Assembly: GCF_003386865.1 (NCBI RefSeq)
Contig: NZ_QTUA01000001.1
Span: forward strand, 2,418,001 to 2,482,000
Direction: 5' to 3'
Source of the DNA: Calidifontibacter indicus
GTDB taxonomy: Bacteria > Actinomycetota > Actinomycetes > Actinomycetales > Dermatophilaceae
DNA length: 64,000 bases
Position 1 is the first letter of the stretch. The number at the start of each line of letters is the position of its first letter. Of this stretch, positions 27,688 through 38,244 are shown piece by piece. The position numbers and the translations under genes were made by a program. A model generated the notes under the pieces. That model was not told where the DNA came from. It did not search any database and saw only the letters and a list, made by a program, of their open reading frames with translations.

Positions 27688-28817
27688 TCGGCGTCCTTGG
27701 TCGCCCAGGGGTGCAACTCGCGCTTGTTCGCGGCCCGCTCGGCGCGCGCCTCGGCGAGTACCTTCTCCCGGTCGGGGTCGACCACACCGGAGGACGACTG
27801 GGCGGTGCCGGTCTCGTCCGACGCGGTGAGCTCCTGGTACTGCTTCGCGCGGCGCGCGAGTTCCTGCACCGCCGGTTCACGGTTGCGCAGCGAGACCAGC
27901 AGCGGCGTCGCGATGAAGATCGAGGAGTAGGTGCCGACGGCGATACCGACGAAGAGCACGAGCGCGAGGTCGAGCAGCGTGCCGGGGCCGAGCAGCGTGA
28001 AACCGACGACCAGCAGCGACAGGATCGGCAGCAGCGCGACGACGGAGGTGTTGATCGATCGCACCAGCGTCTGGTTGACCGCGTAGTTGGCCGCCTGGCC
28101 GTACGACCGGCGTCCGGTGGCGAACGCCTCGGCCGCGTTCTCACGCACTTTGTCGAACACCACCACGGTGTCGTAGATCGAGTAACCGAGGATGGTCAGG
28201 AAGCCGATCATGGTGGCCGGCGAGACCTCGAAGCCGGTGAGGGCGTAGATGCCGACCGTGAACGCGAGGTCGTGCAGCAGGGCGACGAGGGCGGAGAACG
28301 CCATCGCCCAGGTGCGGAAGTAGAGCGCCAGCACCACCGACACGAGCACGAGGAAGACCACCAGCGCAATCAGCGCCTTGTTGGTGACGGTCTTGCCCCA
28401 TGACGGACCGATGTAGGAACTGTCGACCGAGGCCGTCGGCACCCCGAACTCGGTCGCCAACGCCTGCGACACCTTGTCGGTGGTCGCGGCGGAGTTGTCG
28501 CCGAGTTTCTTGGCCTGGATGCGGATCTGGTTGGTGCCGAGCTTGGTGACACTGATCGGGTCGTCACTGCCGGTGACCTTGCGGACGGTGTCCGTGGCCC
28601 GCTGCTCGTAGTTGTTCATCTGGGTGACGCCCTGCACCCGCAGCTCCGAACCACCCTTGAACTCGAGGCTGAGGTTGATTCCGCGGCCGAGGAGGCCGAG
28701 GGCGGCGACCACCAGCAGCACGATCGAGATGGCGTACCAGGTGCGCCGGCGTCCGACGAAGTCGAACTGACGGCGACCGGTGTAGAGGTCGTTACCGAAT
28801 TGCGCGAAGCTCATCAT
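27684..28817 (-). CDS. secF: Protein translocase subunit SecF
   Basis: Encodes 377 aa with six expected membrane segments. The first is TWYAISIVLLVVAALGLL, followed by the periplasmic GINLSLEFKGGSELRV. The C-terminal bundle contains GYSIYDTVVVFDKVREN and VNQTLVRSINTSVVALLPIL, the SecF signatures. It works with SecD and YajC to drive proton-dependent late translocation. A charged C-terminal tail of about 60 residues (KQYQELTASDETG...) is longer than in Escherichia coli. Confidence 0.96.
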   Translation of the reverse strand: MMSFAQFGNDLYTGRRQFDFVGRRRTWYAISIVLLVVAALGLLGRGINLSLEFKGGSELRVQGVTQMNNYEQRATDTVRKVTGSDDPISVTKLGTNQIRIQAKKLGDNSAATTDKVSQALATEFGVPTASVDSSYIGPSWGKTVTNKALIALVVFLVLVSVVLALYFRTWAMAFSALVALLHDLAFTVGIYALTGFEVSPATMIGFLTILGYSIYDTVVVFDKVRENAAEAFATGRRSYGQAANYAVNQTLVRSINTSVVALLPILSLLVVGFTLLGPGTLLDLALVLFVGIAVGTYSSIFIATPLLVSLRNREPAVQELARRAKQYQELTASDETGTAQSSSGVVDPDREKVLAEARAERAANKRELHPWATKDAE

Positions 28818-28820
28818 GGG

Positions 28821-30890
28821 TTACAGCGCCCCTTCGGCCGCAGCGGCCTTGCGATCGGCGATCGTCACTCGGCCACGTCCGGCGTAGGTCACGCCGGCGG
28901 CGCCGAGGCGCTCCGGGTCGAAACCGGACCACTTGTGACCGTTGCCGAAGAACTTCGTGCGGGCCAGCAGCGACAGTGTCGGGTGGGTGAACATCATCAC
29001 GACCATGAGGTCGATCAGGGTGGTGACACCGAGGGTGAACGCGAAGGCCTTCACGCTCGACTCGGACAGCACGTACAGCACCGCGGCGGCGAGGAAGTTC
29101 ACCGCGTCCGAAATGATGATCGTGCGGCGCGCCCGGGCCCAGCCGGTCTCGACCGCGGCCCGCAACGGGCGTCCCGATCTCACCTCGTCGCGCACTCGTT
29201 CGAAGTAGACGATGAACGAGTCGGCGGTGATACCGATCGACACGATCAGACCGGTGATGCCGGCCATCGTGAGCCGGAAGTTGTTGGCGTAGCCGAGGAA
29301 GGTGACGGCGCCGTAGGTGATCGAGCCCGCGACGACCAGCGAGGCCACGGTCACCAGACCGAGCGCGCGGTACTGGAACAGCGAGTAGAGAACCACCAGC
29401 AGCAGACCGATGAGGCCGGCGAGCAGGCCCTTCTGCAGCTGCTCGGTGCCCAGCTGCGGGCTGATCTGGTCGGAAGTCAGCTCCTTGAAGCTGAACGGCA
29501 GCGCACCGAACTTCAACTGGTCGGCGAGGGTCTTGGCGCTGGCCGAGGTGAAGCCGCCGCTGATCTCGGCGCGACCGTCGAGGATCGGGCCGTTGGTGCT
29601 CGGGTCGGAGATGACGACACCGTCGACGTTGATCGCGGACTTGTTCTGGTCACCCTGCAGTGCGGCGATGCGGCGGGTCATCTCGCCGAAGGCCTTGGCG
29701 CCCTTGCTGTTGAACTCCAGGTTGACCGCGATCTCGCCGGTGGCGACGCCGTTGGCGTTGGTGCGCTGGCCGAAGGACGCGTTGGTGATCGTCGAGCCGT
29801 CGACCTCGACCGGGCCCATCAGGTAGGTGGCGTCACCTTCCTTGGAGCAGGCCACGGTCGGCTGGTTCTCCGGCGCCTGCGCGGAGATCTCACGCCACTT
29901 GGCGGCCGTCGGGCCCTTCTTCGGGTCGGTGTTGTGGCAGCTGATCTGTGCGAGCAGTTGCTGGTAGGTCGTGCCCTTCTTGGCGAGGCCGTTGCGCACC
30001 CAGATGTCGGCGACCGGCTTGGTGGCCCACTGCGTGTCGCTGGGGCTCTCGGGGATGCCGGCGGTGGCGGCACCGGGCAGGGTCGGCTGCACCGGCTCGG
30101 CGGTGGTTGCCGAGGAGGTGCTGGCGGCCGCGCCGCCCGGCAGGGTCGGCTGCACCGAGGTGGTCGCGGCCGGGGCGTTGGTGGACGCCGGTACGCTGGT
30201 GGACGCCGAGGTCGAGGTCGACGCGGACGGTGCCGCCGGGGTGGTCGTGGCCGCGGCGTAGGCCTCCGGGAACGGAGCGTTCGCCGAGGTGGTCGCCGAG
30301 GCAGTCGCAGACGCAGAGGACGACGCAGACGAAGAAGGGGTGGCGGAGGCGGACGAGTTCGCGGCCGGCGCCGAGGTGCTGGTGGCCGGGCTCGAGGCCG
30401 GGCTGGACGTCGAGCTGGACGTGGCGGCACCCGAGCTGGTCGCGCTCGGCGAAGCGGACGTCGTGGGTGCGTCGACCAGCGGCTGCGACGCGGCGATGAC
30501 GGCGCGGATCGTCAGCTTCGAGGACTGCGCGAGCGAGTCGAGGATCGCCTTCGAGGGGTTGCCCGGGATCGAGACGACGATGCTGCGGTCACCGAGGGTG
30601 CTCACCTCGGCCTCGGCCACACCGGTGCCGTCGACCCGCTGGCGGATGATGTTGACGGCCTGGTTGACCTGGCCGGCGTTGACCTGCTGGCCGGCGCCGA
30701 GCACCGGCTCGAGCACGACCTGACGGCCGCCCTCGAGGTCGAGGCCGAGCTTCGGGGTCCACTGACCCTTCGGGTTGCCCCACGCGGTGGTGGCCGCGAT
30801 CCCGCCGAACAGCGCGGCGATGATCAGCAGGAGCAGGAAAAGCGTGCGCTTGGGCTTGGCAGCCGGCGCGCGTCGGGCACGTGTTGCCAC
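28821..30890 (-). CDS. secD: Protein translocase subunit SecD with long low-complexity insert
   Basis: Encodes about 689 aa from GTG 30890. After TM1 (RTLFLLLLIIAALFGGIAA) comes KLGLDLEGGRQVVLEP and RQRVDGTGVAEAEVS. The C-terminal six-helix bundle has ITADSFIVYFERVRDEVRSG, the SecD signature. Between about residues 139 and 280 lies an insert made almost only of Ser, Ala, Thr and Pro, including two PTLPG units; it lies in the external P1 region. Actinobacterial SecD is often longer than that of Escherichia coli, but this insert is large. The frame is intact throughout. Confidence 0.94.
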   Translation of the reverse strand: MATRARRAPAAKPKRTLFLLLLIIAALFGGIAATTAWGNPKGQWTPKLGLDLEGGRQVVLEPVLGAGQQVNAGQVNQAVNIIRQRVDGTGVAEAEVSTLGDRSIVVSIPGNPSKAILDSLAQSSKLTIRAVIAASQPLVDAPTTSASPSATSSGAATSSSTSSPASSPATSTSAPAANSSASATPSSSASSSASATASATTSANAPFPEAYAAATTTPAAPSASTSTSASTSVPASTNAPAATTSVQPTLPGGAAASTSSATTAEPVQPTLPGAATAGIPESPSDTQWATKPVADIWVRNGLAKKGTTYQQLLAQISCHNTDPKKGPTAAKWREISAQAPENQPTVACSKEGDATYLMGPVEVDGSTITNASFGQRTNANGVATGEIAVNLEFNSKGAKAFGEMTRRIAALQGDQNKSAINVDGVVISDPSTNGPILDGRAEISGGFTSASAKTLADQLKFGALPFSFKELTSDQISPQLGTEQLQKGLLAGLIGLLLVVLYSLFQYRALGLVTVASLVVAGSITYGAVTFLGYANNFRLTMAGITGLIVSIGITADSFIVYFERVRDEVRSGRPLRAAVETGWARARRTIIISDAVNFLAAAVLYVLSESSVKAFAFTLGVTTLIDLMVVMMFTHPTLSLLARTKFFGNGHKWSGFDPERLGAAGVTYAGRGRVTIADRKAAAAEGAL

Positions 30891-30894
30891 GGAA

Positions 30895-31233
30895 TCAGGC
30901 CTTCTCGTCGGTGGATTCGGGCGCCGCGGCGGACGAGTCGGGAGTCTCGACCAGGCGGCGCGGCACGATCGCGCGGCGGTCGAAGCGCAACTGCACACCG
31001 TTCGCCACCTCGAGCGTGGCGACCTCGTCGTCCATCGCGACGAGACGACCGAACAGGCCGGAGGTGGTGGTCACCTCGTCGCCGACGGTGATCTCGCGCT
31101 GGGCCTGCTGGAACTGCTTCTGCCGCCGACGGCTGAACCAGAACATCACTGCCAGCAGGGCGAGCGGCAGCAGCAACAGGATCATGCCGGACGAGCTCTG
31201 CCCGCTGTTGGTCGCGGTCACGAGTGCGTGCAT
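30895..31233 (-). CDS. yajC: Preprotein translocase subunit YajC
   Basis: Encodes 112 aa. A single N-terminal membrane segment (GMILLLLPLALLAVMFWF) is followed by RRRQKQFQQAQREITVGDEVTTTSGLFGRLV, the YajC signature in outline. The C-terminal tail is acidic. It is the first gene of yajC-secD-secF-apt. The 163 bp upstream (31234-31396) contain no gene. Confidence 0.95.
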   Translation of the reverse strand: MHALVTATNSGQSSSGMILLLLPLALLAVMFWFSRRRQKQFQQAQREITVGDEVTTTSGLFGRLVAMDDEVATLEVANGVQLRFDRRAIVPRRLVETPDSSAAAPESTDEKA

Positions 31234-31396
31234 GTCAGTGGTGCTCCCTGGAACGTGGATGGGTGGCGCTGGGGCGAATCGCCCGCTAAGGCCGCCCGGT
31301 GAGTCTAGGTCAGGCTGCTGACAGTCCCAAGTTGGGTGTGAGGTGTGTCATGCCACAAGACCTCGGCCCGGCTCGGCGGCCCGAGTCTCGCGCCGC

Positions 31397-32497
<1,101 letters not shown>

Positions 32498-32504
32498 GCT
32501 CTGG

Positions 32505-33110
32505 TCACCTGCCGAGGCTACGCAGCGTCGCCCGCAACAGGTCGGCGACCTGGGTGGGGGCGTCGTCGGCCTTGGCCACCTTGGCGACGGCGTCCTGTGC
32601 CTGCTTGGTCGACCAGCCGAGGCCGGTGAGGGCGTCGACGACCTGCTGCTGGGTCTCGTCGGCGGCCGGCGCCGACGGCGCTTCGCTCACCGGCGTGGCT
32701 CCGCCCGGTAACGCGCCGACCTTGTCCTTGAGTTCGAGCACGATGCGCTCGGCACCCTTCTTGCCGATGCCGGGCACCTTGACGAGGGTCGGCACGTCGC
32801 CGCCGGCGATCGCCGCACGCAGCGCGTCGGGTGCGTGCACGGCGAGCATCGCCAGCGCCAATCGCGGCCCCACCCCGCTGACCGTCTGCACCAACTCGAA
32901 CAAGCGGCGCTCGGCGTCGTCAGCGAAACCGAACAACGTCAAGGAGTCTTCGCGCACGACGAGGGTGGTGAAGAAGGTGGCTTCCTGACCGGTGCGGGCC
33001 GACGACGCGCCGGATGGGGTGGTGTGCACGAGCATCCCCACTCCCCCGACCTCGACGACGACATGGTCGAGACCGATGGACAGGACGGTGCCACGGACGG
33101 AGGCAATCAT
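32505..33110 (-). CDS. ruvA: Holliday junction DNA helicase subunit RuvA
   Basis: Encodes 201 aa with the OB-fold start [13 protein letters not shown], the helix-hairpin-helix pair ([32 protein letters not shown]) and a C-terminal UBA-like domain ([19 protein letters not shown]) that contacts RuvB. Its ribosome binding site (GAGGA) lies within the dispersed repeat copy B immediately upstream. Confidence 0.97.
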   Translation of the reverse strand: MIASVRGTVLSIGLDHVVVEVGGVGMLVHTTPSGASSARTGQEATFFTTLVVREDSLTLFGFADDAERRLFELVQTVSGVGPRLALAMLAVHAPDALRAAIAGGDVPTLVKVPGIGKKGAERIVLELKDKVGALPGGATPVSEAPSAPAADETQQQVVDALTGLGWSTKQAQDAVAKVAKADDAPTQVADLLRATLRSLGR

Positions 33111-33167
33111 CGGGGTCCTCGCGAAGTATCGGAGTCAGGCACGAACGGAGAACTTCGTGGGGTGATG
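33111..33167 (-). repeat. Dispersed intergenic repeat, copy B
   Basis: The same sequence type as 13852-13908, sharing GCGAAGTATCGGAG and GGAGAACTTCGTGGGG. It lies exactly in the gap between the ruvC stop (33169) and the ruvA start (33110) and supplies the ruvA ribosome binding site. Confidence 0.8.
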
Positions 33168-33168
33168 G

Positions 33169-33750
33169 TCATCGTGCATACCTGCTGACGGATCGGGCGG
33201 GCTGCTCGGCCCGGCGGGTGCTTGGCGATTGGGTCGGACGCGCCTGTGCCGCAGCGGCGTTCGCGATGCGGTCTTGTGCGCCGCCGCGCCAGACGTGGCA
33301 GATCGCCAGGGCGAGTGCGTCGGCGGCGTCGGCCGGCTTGGGTGCGACCTCGAGTCGCAGGATGCGCGTCACCATCGAGATGACCTGAGCCTTCTCCGCT
33401 CGCCCGTTGCCGGTGACGGAGGCCTTCACTTCGGTGGGGGTGTACATCACCAGCGGCAACCCGTCGCGGGCTGCGGCGAGCATCGGCACGGCCGACGCCT
33501 GGGCGGTGCCCATGATGCCTTTGATGTTGGCCTTGGCGAAGACCCGCTCGACGGCGACCACGTCGGGTCGATGGTCGGACATCCACTGGTCGATCTCGGT
33601 CTGCAGGGTGAGCAATCGTTCCGCAGGGTCGTCGGCGACGGGGGTGCGGATCACCCCGACGGCCACGAGCCGCACGGGCTGACCGATGCCACCCTCGACG
33701 ACGCCGATGCCGCAGCGGGTCAGACCCGGGTCGACACCCAGTACTCGCAC
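33169..33750 (-). CDS. ruvC: Holliday junction resolvase RuvC
   Basis: Encodes 193 aa from GTG 33750, with GAGGAG 6 nt upstream. The first catalytic Asp is in VLGVDPGLTRCGIG; further acidic residues are in VAVERVFAKANIKG and ADALALAICH. The frame is open far upstream without a stop, because it continues into the decayed GH1 gene; the GTG and its ribosome binding site define the real start. A C-terminal tail of about 30 residues is Ala/Arg-rich. Confidence 0.94.
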   Translation of the reverse strand: MRVLGVDPGLTRCGIGVVEGGIGQPVRLVAVGVIRTPVADDPAERLLTLQTEIDQWMSDHRPDVVAVERVFAKANIKGIMGTAQASAVPMLAAARDGLPLVMYTPTEVKASVTGNGRAEKAQVISMVTRILRLEVAPKPADAADALALAICHVWRGGAQDRIANAAAAQARPTQSPSTRRAEQPARSVSRYAR

Positions 33751-33811
33751 TCGTCGCTCCTCGCACACATGTTCGGCTCGCAGGAACGATAACCCGAGCG
33801 GGTGCGCCGGT

Positions 33812-34831
33812 TCACGCAGGCGCGCCGTCGAGCACCTTGTACTGCTGGGCGCGACGTACTCCTCGTACGCCGCGCGGGTGAGGCCGCGGCGCGCGATGAT
33901 GTCCGCGTACAACCGCCCGGACGGCTTCACCGTGCGGTCGCCGGTGTCGCGGTCCATCGCGACGATGCCGAAGTGTGGCTCGTCGCCCTCGTTCCACTCC
34001 CAGTTGTCGACGAAGCACCAGTGGTAGTAGCGCTCGACCGGCAGGTTCGCCGTGCTCATCGCCTGCAACTGCTCGGCGAGGAAGCGGCACCGGAACGCCT
34101 CGGGGTCGGTGTTGTCGCAGGTGCCGTTCTCGGTGATCCAGACCGGACCGCCGTACTTGGCGGAGAGTTCGCGCACGCACTGCACCAGTCCGTCGGGGTA
34201 GATCTCCCAGCCCAGGTCGTTGATCGGCGCACCCGGGAAGGTGCCGTCGTCGAGCTTGGAGACTGCGGTGCGCGAGTAGTAGTTGATGCCGAGGTAGTCG
34301 AAGTAGCGGCGTCCGGCCTCGACGGTGTCGGGTTGGCCGAGCACCTTGCCGAACCGGCCGAGCAGCATCGCGTCGGCGATCGCGTCCTGGAACAGGTAGC
34401 TCGACAGCTTGGTGAACACGTGGTGCATCGGGTTGCGCCGGTCGAGCGGCTCGAACACCCGCATGTGGTGGGCGAAGCCGACCTTCGCCTCCGGCTGGAT
34501 CTCGTGGATGAGGTCGTAGGCGCGGCAGTGGGCCTCGGCGAAGTTGCGCAGCACCGCGCCCCTGTTCGGGTTCGAGCCGTGACCATTCCAGACCCATCCG
34601 ATAGGTCTGCAGGCCGAGTTGCGCCATCAGGTCGGTGTCTTCGCGCCAACGCCGCCAGTGGTCGGTGGCCCGCTCGGGGATCGAGCCGTCCTTGATCGTG
34701 CCGGGCTGTTGCGCCCAGTCGTACCAGTTGTTGTTGCGGTCGCCGCCCTCGATCTGGACGGCGCAGGTCGCCACTCCCATGAGGACGTCGCCGATGGAGA
34801 AGATCAGGTCGGACGGCTCGTTCGCGGACAT
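33812..34831 (-). pseudogene. Glycoside hydrolase family 1, deleted and frameshifted
   Basis: The first about 92 codons encode a GH1 N-terminus (GVATCAVQIEGG, RMGLEWSRLEPEQGR). At about 34570 the homology jumps, in another frame, to LRNFAEAHCRAYDLIHEIQPEAKVG-type sequence. This skips roughly 120 residues that should include the acid/base NEP motif. The nucleophile motif WITENGTCDN remains. Near 33850 a second shift is needed to reach the natural end QQYKVLDGAPA (stop 33812-33814). A deletion plus two frameshifts, and loss of the acid/base Glu, make this a pseudogene. Confidence 0.85.
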
Positions 34832-34877
34832 CCTGCATTCTCACCCGTCGGTAACCGCAGGGTGGGCGCCGGCGCGC

Positions 34878-34913
34878 AAAAGGGGGCCGGTGCGCAGCGC
34901 ACCGACCCCCTTT
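34878..34913 (-). terminator. Rho-independent terminator downstream of yebC
   Basis: AAAGGGGG and GGTGCG pair with CGCACC and CCCCCTTT around a short loop, and on the minus strand the stem ends in TTTT. It lies 21 bp beyond the yebC stop, separating it from the GH1 pseudogene. Confidence 0.75.
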
Positions 34914-34934
34914 CCCGCGGGATGGACCCGTTGG

Positions 34935-35693
34935 TCAGTCCTCTTCGTCGAGTTCGGCGAGCACCTCGTCGGAGACGTCGCCGTTGGCGAAGACGTTCTG
35001 CACGTCGTCGGAGTCCTCGAGGGCCTCGATGACCCGGAACATCTTCTTGGCGCCCTCCTTGTCGAGCGGCACCTCGACGGTCGGCAGCCACGACGACTCG
35101 GCCGAGTCGTAGTCGACGTCGGCGGCCTGCAGAGCCTCACGCACGGCGACGAAATCGCCGGCCTCGGAGACGATCTCGAAGCTCTCGCCGAGGTCATTGA
35201 TCTCCTCGGCGCCGGCGTCGAGCACGATCTCGAGCAGGTCGTCCTCGGTCTTGTCCCCCTTGGGCACGATGACAACGCCCTTGCGCTGGAACTGGAACGC
35301 GACCGAACCGGAGTCGGCCATCGAGCCGCCGTTCTTCTGCAGTGCGGTGCGCACCTCGGCGACGGCGCGGTTCTTGTTGTCGGTGAGGCACTCGATGAGC
35401 AGCGCGACACCGCCGGGGGCGTAGCCCTCGTACATGAGGTTCATGTACTCGGCGCCGCCCGCCTCGGCACCCGAGCCGCGCTTGACCGCGCGGTCGATGT
35501 TGTCGTTGGGCACCGACGACTTCTTGGCCTTCTGGATGGCGTCGTAGAGGGTCGGGTTACCGGCCGGGTCGCCGCCGCCCTGCCGCGCCGCGACCTCGAT
35601 GTTCTTGATGAGCTTCGCGAAGAGCTTGCCCCGCTTGGCGTCGATCGCAGCCTTCTTGTGCTTGGTCGTCGCCCATTTGGAGTGACCGCTCAT
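34935..35693 (-). CDS. YebC/PmpR family DNA-binding regulator
   Basis: Encodes 252 aa. The start [20 protein letters not shown], then [19 protein letters not shown] and [19 protein letters not shown] are diagnostic of the family. YebC proteins are reported as transcription regulators and, more recently, as helpers of translation at proline stretches. The gene is next to pdxT and originally ruvC, the typical order; the GH1 remnant now separates it from ruvC. Confidence 0.95.
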   Translation of the reverse strand: MSGHSKWATTKHKKAAIDAKRGKLFAKLIKNIEVAARQGGGDPAGNPTLYDAIQKAKKSSVPNDNIDRAVKRGSGAEAGGAEYMNLMYEGYAPGGVALLIECLTDNKNRAVAEVRTALQKNGGSMADSGSVAFQFQRKGVVIVPKGDKTEDDLLEIVLDAGAEEINDLGESFEIVSEAGDFVAVREALQAADVDYDSAESSWLPTVEVPLDKEGAKKMFRVIEALEDSDDVQNVFANGDVSDEVLAELDEED

Positions 35694-35843
35694 GTCTCCC
35701 TCTACTGCCAGTCGTACGTTCTGCGTGCTGTGGTTGTCGGCCGGAGGCCGTCGGCCATCCTACGTCGCGGCCCCGCAGCCGGTCACGTCGAGACCGGGCT
35801 ACCCCAGTCCCTGCCTCCACGGGCGGACGACTTCGGTTCGAGG

Positions 35844-36485
35844 CTACGCCGCCGACCCGGTCGCGAGGGCGGCTTGCACCATCTCGACGAAGTAGGCGTG
35901 CACCCGTTCGTCGCCGGTGACCTCCGGGTGGAAGGAGGTGGCCAACAGGTTGCCCTGTCGCACCGCGACCGGGTGTCCGGAGGCGAGCCCGTGGCCTTCG
36001 GGCACCCGCGCGAGCACCTCGACCGCGTCGCCGACCTCCTCCACCCACGGAGCACGAATGAAGACCGCGTGCACCGGCTCCTCCCCCACCGCCGGCATCG
36101 GCAGGTCGCACTCGAAGGAGTCGACCTGACGTCCGAAAGCGTTGCGCCGCACCGTGATCCGCATGCCACCCAAGGTCTGCTGATCGTGCGTGCCGTCAAG
36201 GATGCTGTCGGCGAGCAGGACCATCCCCGCGCACGAGCCGTACGCGGGCATCCCGGCGGCGATCCGCTCTCGGATCGGGTCGCGCAGTTCGAAGATGCGC
36301 AGCAACTTGTCGATGGTGGTCGACTCGCCGCCCGGCAGCACGAGTGCGTCGATCTCGGCCACCTCGGCGGGCCGCCGTACGGCGATCGCGTCGGCTCCCG
36401 CGGCGGCCAGGCTGCGCAGGTGCTCGCGCACGTCTCCCTGAACGGCGAGGACGCCGATGCGCGGCTGCCGCCTAACCTGCTGCAT
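35844..36485 (-). CDS. pdxT: Pyridoxal 5'-phosphate synthase glutaminase subunit
   Basis: Encodes 213 aa of a class I glutamine amidotransferase. It contains [24 protein letters not shown], the nucleophile elbow [10 protein letters not shown] and the His-Glu pair in SFHPEVTGD. It supplies ammonia to PdxS. The ATG is preceded by AGGGAG 8 nt away. Its partner pdxS is at 38245-39177; a GNAT gene and a toxin-antitoxin pair lie between them. Confidence 0.96.
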   Translation of the reverse strand: MQQVRRQPRIGVLAVQGDVREHLRSLAAAGADAIAVRRPAEVAEIDALVLPGGESTTIDKLLRIFELRDPIRERIAAGMPAYGSCAGMVLLADSILDGTHDQQTLGGMRITVRRNAFGRQVDSFECDLPMPAVGEEPVHAVFIRAPWVEEVGDAVEVLARVPEGHGLASGHPVAVRQGNLLATSFHPEVTGDERVHAYFVEMVQAALATGSAA

Positions 36486-37448
36486 GTGTCAGCTCCCTCG
36501 GTAGTGGTCCGGCCACGTCGGCCCGGCGATCTTCCTGCTCTAGTGTCCCTGCTCGCCGCGCAGCAGCCACACTCGCTCTACCCGTTGATGTGGCCGTTGC
36601 CCTACCCGCCCGAGCGGTTCGTGCAGCGGGAGTCGGAGCGGCAGGCGTGGGTCGCGGAGGTCGACGGCACGCTTGCCGGCCACGTGAGCCACACCGTCGT
36701 GCCCGACGACGCCACCGGAGCGATCTGGTCGGCGGGCACGGGCCTGCCGATCGACCGACTCGGTTGTCTCTCAGTGCTTTTCGTGGGGCCACAGACCACC
36801 TCGACCGGCGTCGGCGGCCGGCTGCTCGACACCGCGGTCGCCGAGATCCGTGGCGCCGGGCTGCGGCCGGTGCTCGACGTCACCCGGACGGCCTCGTACG
36901 CCGCGTCGGTCTACCGGCACCGCGGCTGGCGGCACATCGGCGACGGGCGTCCGGACTGGCTGCCCGACGGTGAGCCCGACGTGGAGTTTTTCGAGTTGCC
37001 CGACGACGTCGGCATCACCCACCGCACCGGCACGGTCGTCGCCGGCCACGGTGTCGCCTCGGGCCGGTCGCCGTCCAGCCCGTACCCGGCCGGCGCCGTG
37101 GCGCTGCAGACACCCCACTTCGCCGACCGCGGGTTCCACCTCGACGGGCTGCGGCCCGCCACCGTCAATCTCGACCTGGGCGAACCGGTGTCGGTGCAGC
37201 GACCGACAGTCACCCTGGTCGAGGTCGACTGGACCGACCTGCACGGCCCCGAGACTTTCTCGTTCGTACGCTGTGCCGTCGAGCGCGACGGGCACACCCT
37301 GCACGGTTACGTCTACTGGCCGCATCCGGAGACCAAACCGACCAATTTCCAACCGAATTCGGTCATCGAGTTGTTGCTGCCCGACATCCCCGGGTTGTCT
37401 TACGGCGACCGGCTCACGGTCGCGCTGCCGGCCCGCAGCACCGGCTGA
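36486..37448 (+). CDS. GNAT acetyltransferase fused to an unrecognised C-terminal domain
   Basis: Encodes 320 aa. Residues 1 to about 180 are a GNAT fold: [21 protein letters not shown], the acetyl-CoA loop [19 protein letters not shown] and [16 protein letters not shown]. The C-terminal about 120 residues (from [20 protein letters not shown]) form a separate domain with [31 protein letters not shown] and [15 protein letters not shown]-like ending. That pattern faintly recalls CTP-dependent riboflavin kinases, but I cannot confirm it. GTG 36486 abuts the divergent pdxT start; TAACCT (36473-36478) 7 nt upstream suggests a leaderless mRNA. Confidence 0.75.
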   Translation: MSAPSVVVRPRRPGDLPALVSLLAAQQPHSLYPLMWPLPYPPERFVQRESERQAWVAEVDGTLAGHVSHTVVPDDATGAIWSAGTGLPIDRLGCLSVLFVGPQTTSTGVGGRLLDTAVAEIRGAGLRPVLDVTRTASYAASVYRHRGWRHIGDGRPDWLPDGEPDVEFFELPDDVGITHRTGTVVAGHGVASGRSPSSPYPAGAVALQTPHFADRGFHLDGLRPATVNLDLGEPVSVQRPTVTLVEVDWTDLHGPETFSFVRCAVERDGHTLHGYVYWPHPETKPTNFQPNSVIELLLPDIPGLSYGDRLTVALPARSTG

Positions 37449-37523
37449 GTGCAGCGCCACCGGCCGACCGTTGGAGACGACAGCCGGGCCGCGCAGCGGT
37501 TGCGACAAGTCGCACCGATTGTC

Positions 37524-37541
37524 CTACATAAGTAGTACAAT
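37524..37541 (+). promoter_or_regulatory. Promoter and possible operator of the phd-vapC module
   Basis: TACAAT (37536-37541) lies 6 nt before the GTG at 37548, giving a leaderless start. Just upstream CTAC-ataa-GTAG (37524-37535) is a short inverted repeat adjoining the -10, a plausible site for autorepression by the antitoxin. Confidence 0.5.
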
Positions 37542-37547
37542 TGGCCT

Positions 37548-37826
37548 GTGTCCACCGTGAGCAAGCGAGAGCTGAACCAGCAGACCGCAGCCGTCCTCGC
37601 ACAGGTCAACGCGACGGACGACGTCATCGTGACCGAACGCGGCGAGCCGCGGTGGCGGGTGAGCCTCGTGCGCGACGACGACACCCCACTGGCCCGCCTG
37701 GCGCGCGAGGGCCGCTACACCCCGCCGTCCAACGAACCGGTTGCCTGGCCCGACCGGCCCGGCGGCCCGCGCTACACCGAACACGAGGCCGCGGCACTCC
37801 TGGACGAGTTGCGGGGCGACCACTGA
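37548..37826 (+). CDS. Phd/YefM-type antitoxin
   Basis: Encodes 92 aa. The N-terminal part STVSKRELNQQTAAVLAQV and DVIVTERGEPRWRVSLV is the Phd/YefM DNA-binding fold; the C-terminal half is Pro-rich and ends in an acidic helix (HEAAALLDELRGDH) typical for toxin neutralisation. The toxin gene starts 2 bp after its stop. Confidence 0.88.
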   Translation: MSTVSKRELNQQTAAVLAQVNATDDVIVTERGEPRWRVSLVRDDDTPLARLAREGRYTPPSNEPVAWPDRPGGPRYTEHEAAALLDELRGDH

Positions 37827-37828
37827 CG

Positions 37829-38221
37829 ATGGCGGGCTCGCTGGTCTACCTCGACTCCTCCGTCGCACTACGAACGATCCTCGACGTGCCGGAACGGCGA
37901 CGCCTACAGGACTGGATGCAGGCGACCCAAGCGACCTTCGTCTCGTCCCGACTGCTCCACACCGAGGTCATCAGGGTGTTACGGCGCGACGATCGCGCCC
38001 TGACCGACGGCCGCCCACTTCTCGACCGAGTCGGCCTGCTCGACATGCCCCGCGAGACACATTCGATCGCGGAGTCCATCGAACGGCACGTCAAGACACT
38101 GGATGCCTTGCACCTCGCCACCGCGCTGCTGATCGGTGAACCCGTGCTGGTCGCCACCCACGACAGCGTGATGAAGAAGGTCGCCGAGCAGCTCGGATTG
38201 ACAGTCGTCGACCCCGTCTGA
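37829..38221 (+). CDS. PIN-domain toxin, VapC family
   Basis: Encodes 130 aa. The four acidic PIN residues are visible: D in VYLDSSVAL, E in LLHTEVIRVL, D in KTLDALHLATALL and D in VATHDSVMKK. VapC toxins are Mg-dependent RNases, often cutting tRNA. It pairs with the upstream antitoxin and ends 23 bp from the convergent pdxS stop. Confidence 0.9.
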   Translation: MAGSLVYLDSSVALRTILDVPERRRLQDWMQATQATFVSSRLLHTEVIRVLRRDDRALTDGRPLLDRVGLLDMPRETHSIAESIERHVKTLDALHLATALLIGEPVLVATHDSVMKKVAEQLGLTVVDPV

Positions 38222-38244
38222 GCTGCCCGCTTCGGACGCCGTCG

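Noticed and set aside
28800-31091. Plus-strand frame rich in Arg/Gly opposite secD/secF
   Set aside because: It reflects the low-complexity Ser/Ala stretch of secD read backwards.
33169-34554. A fused 461-aa GH1-RuvC protein
   Set aside because: RuvC has its own GTG with GAGGAG; the upstream part is a frameshifted pseudogene, and no domain fusion of this kind is known to me.
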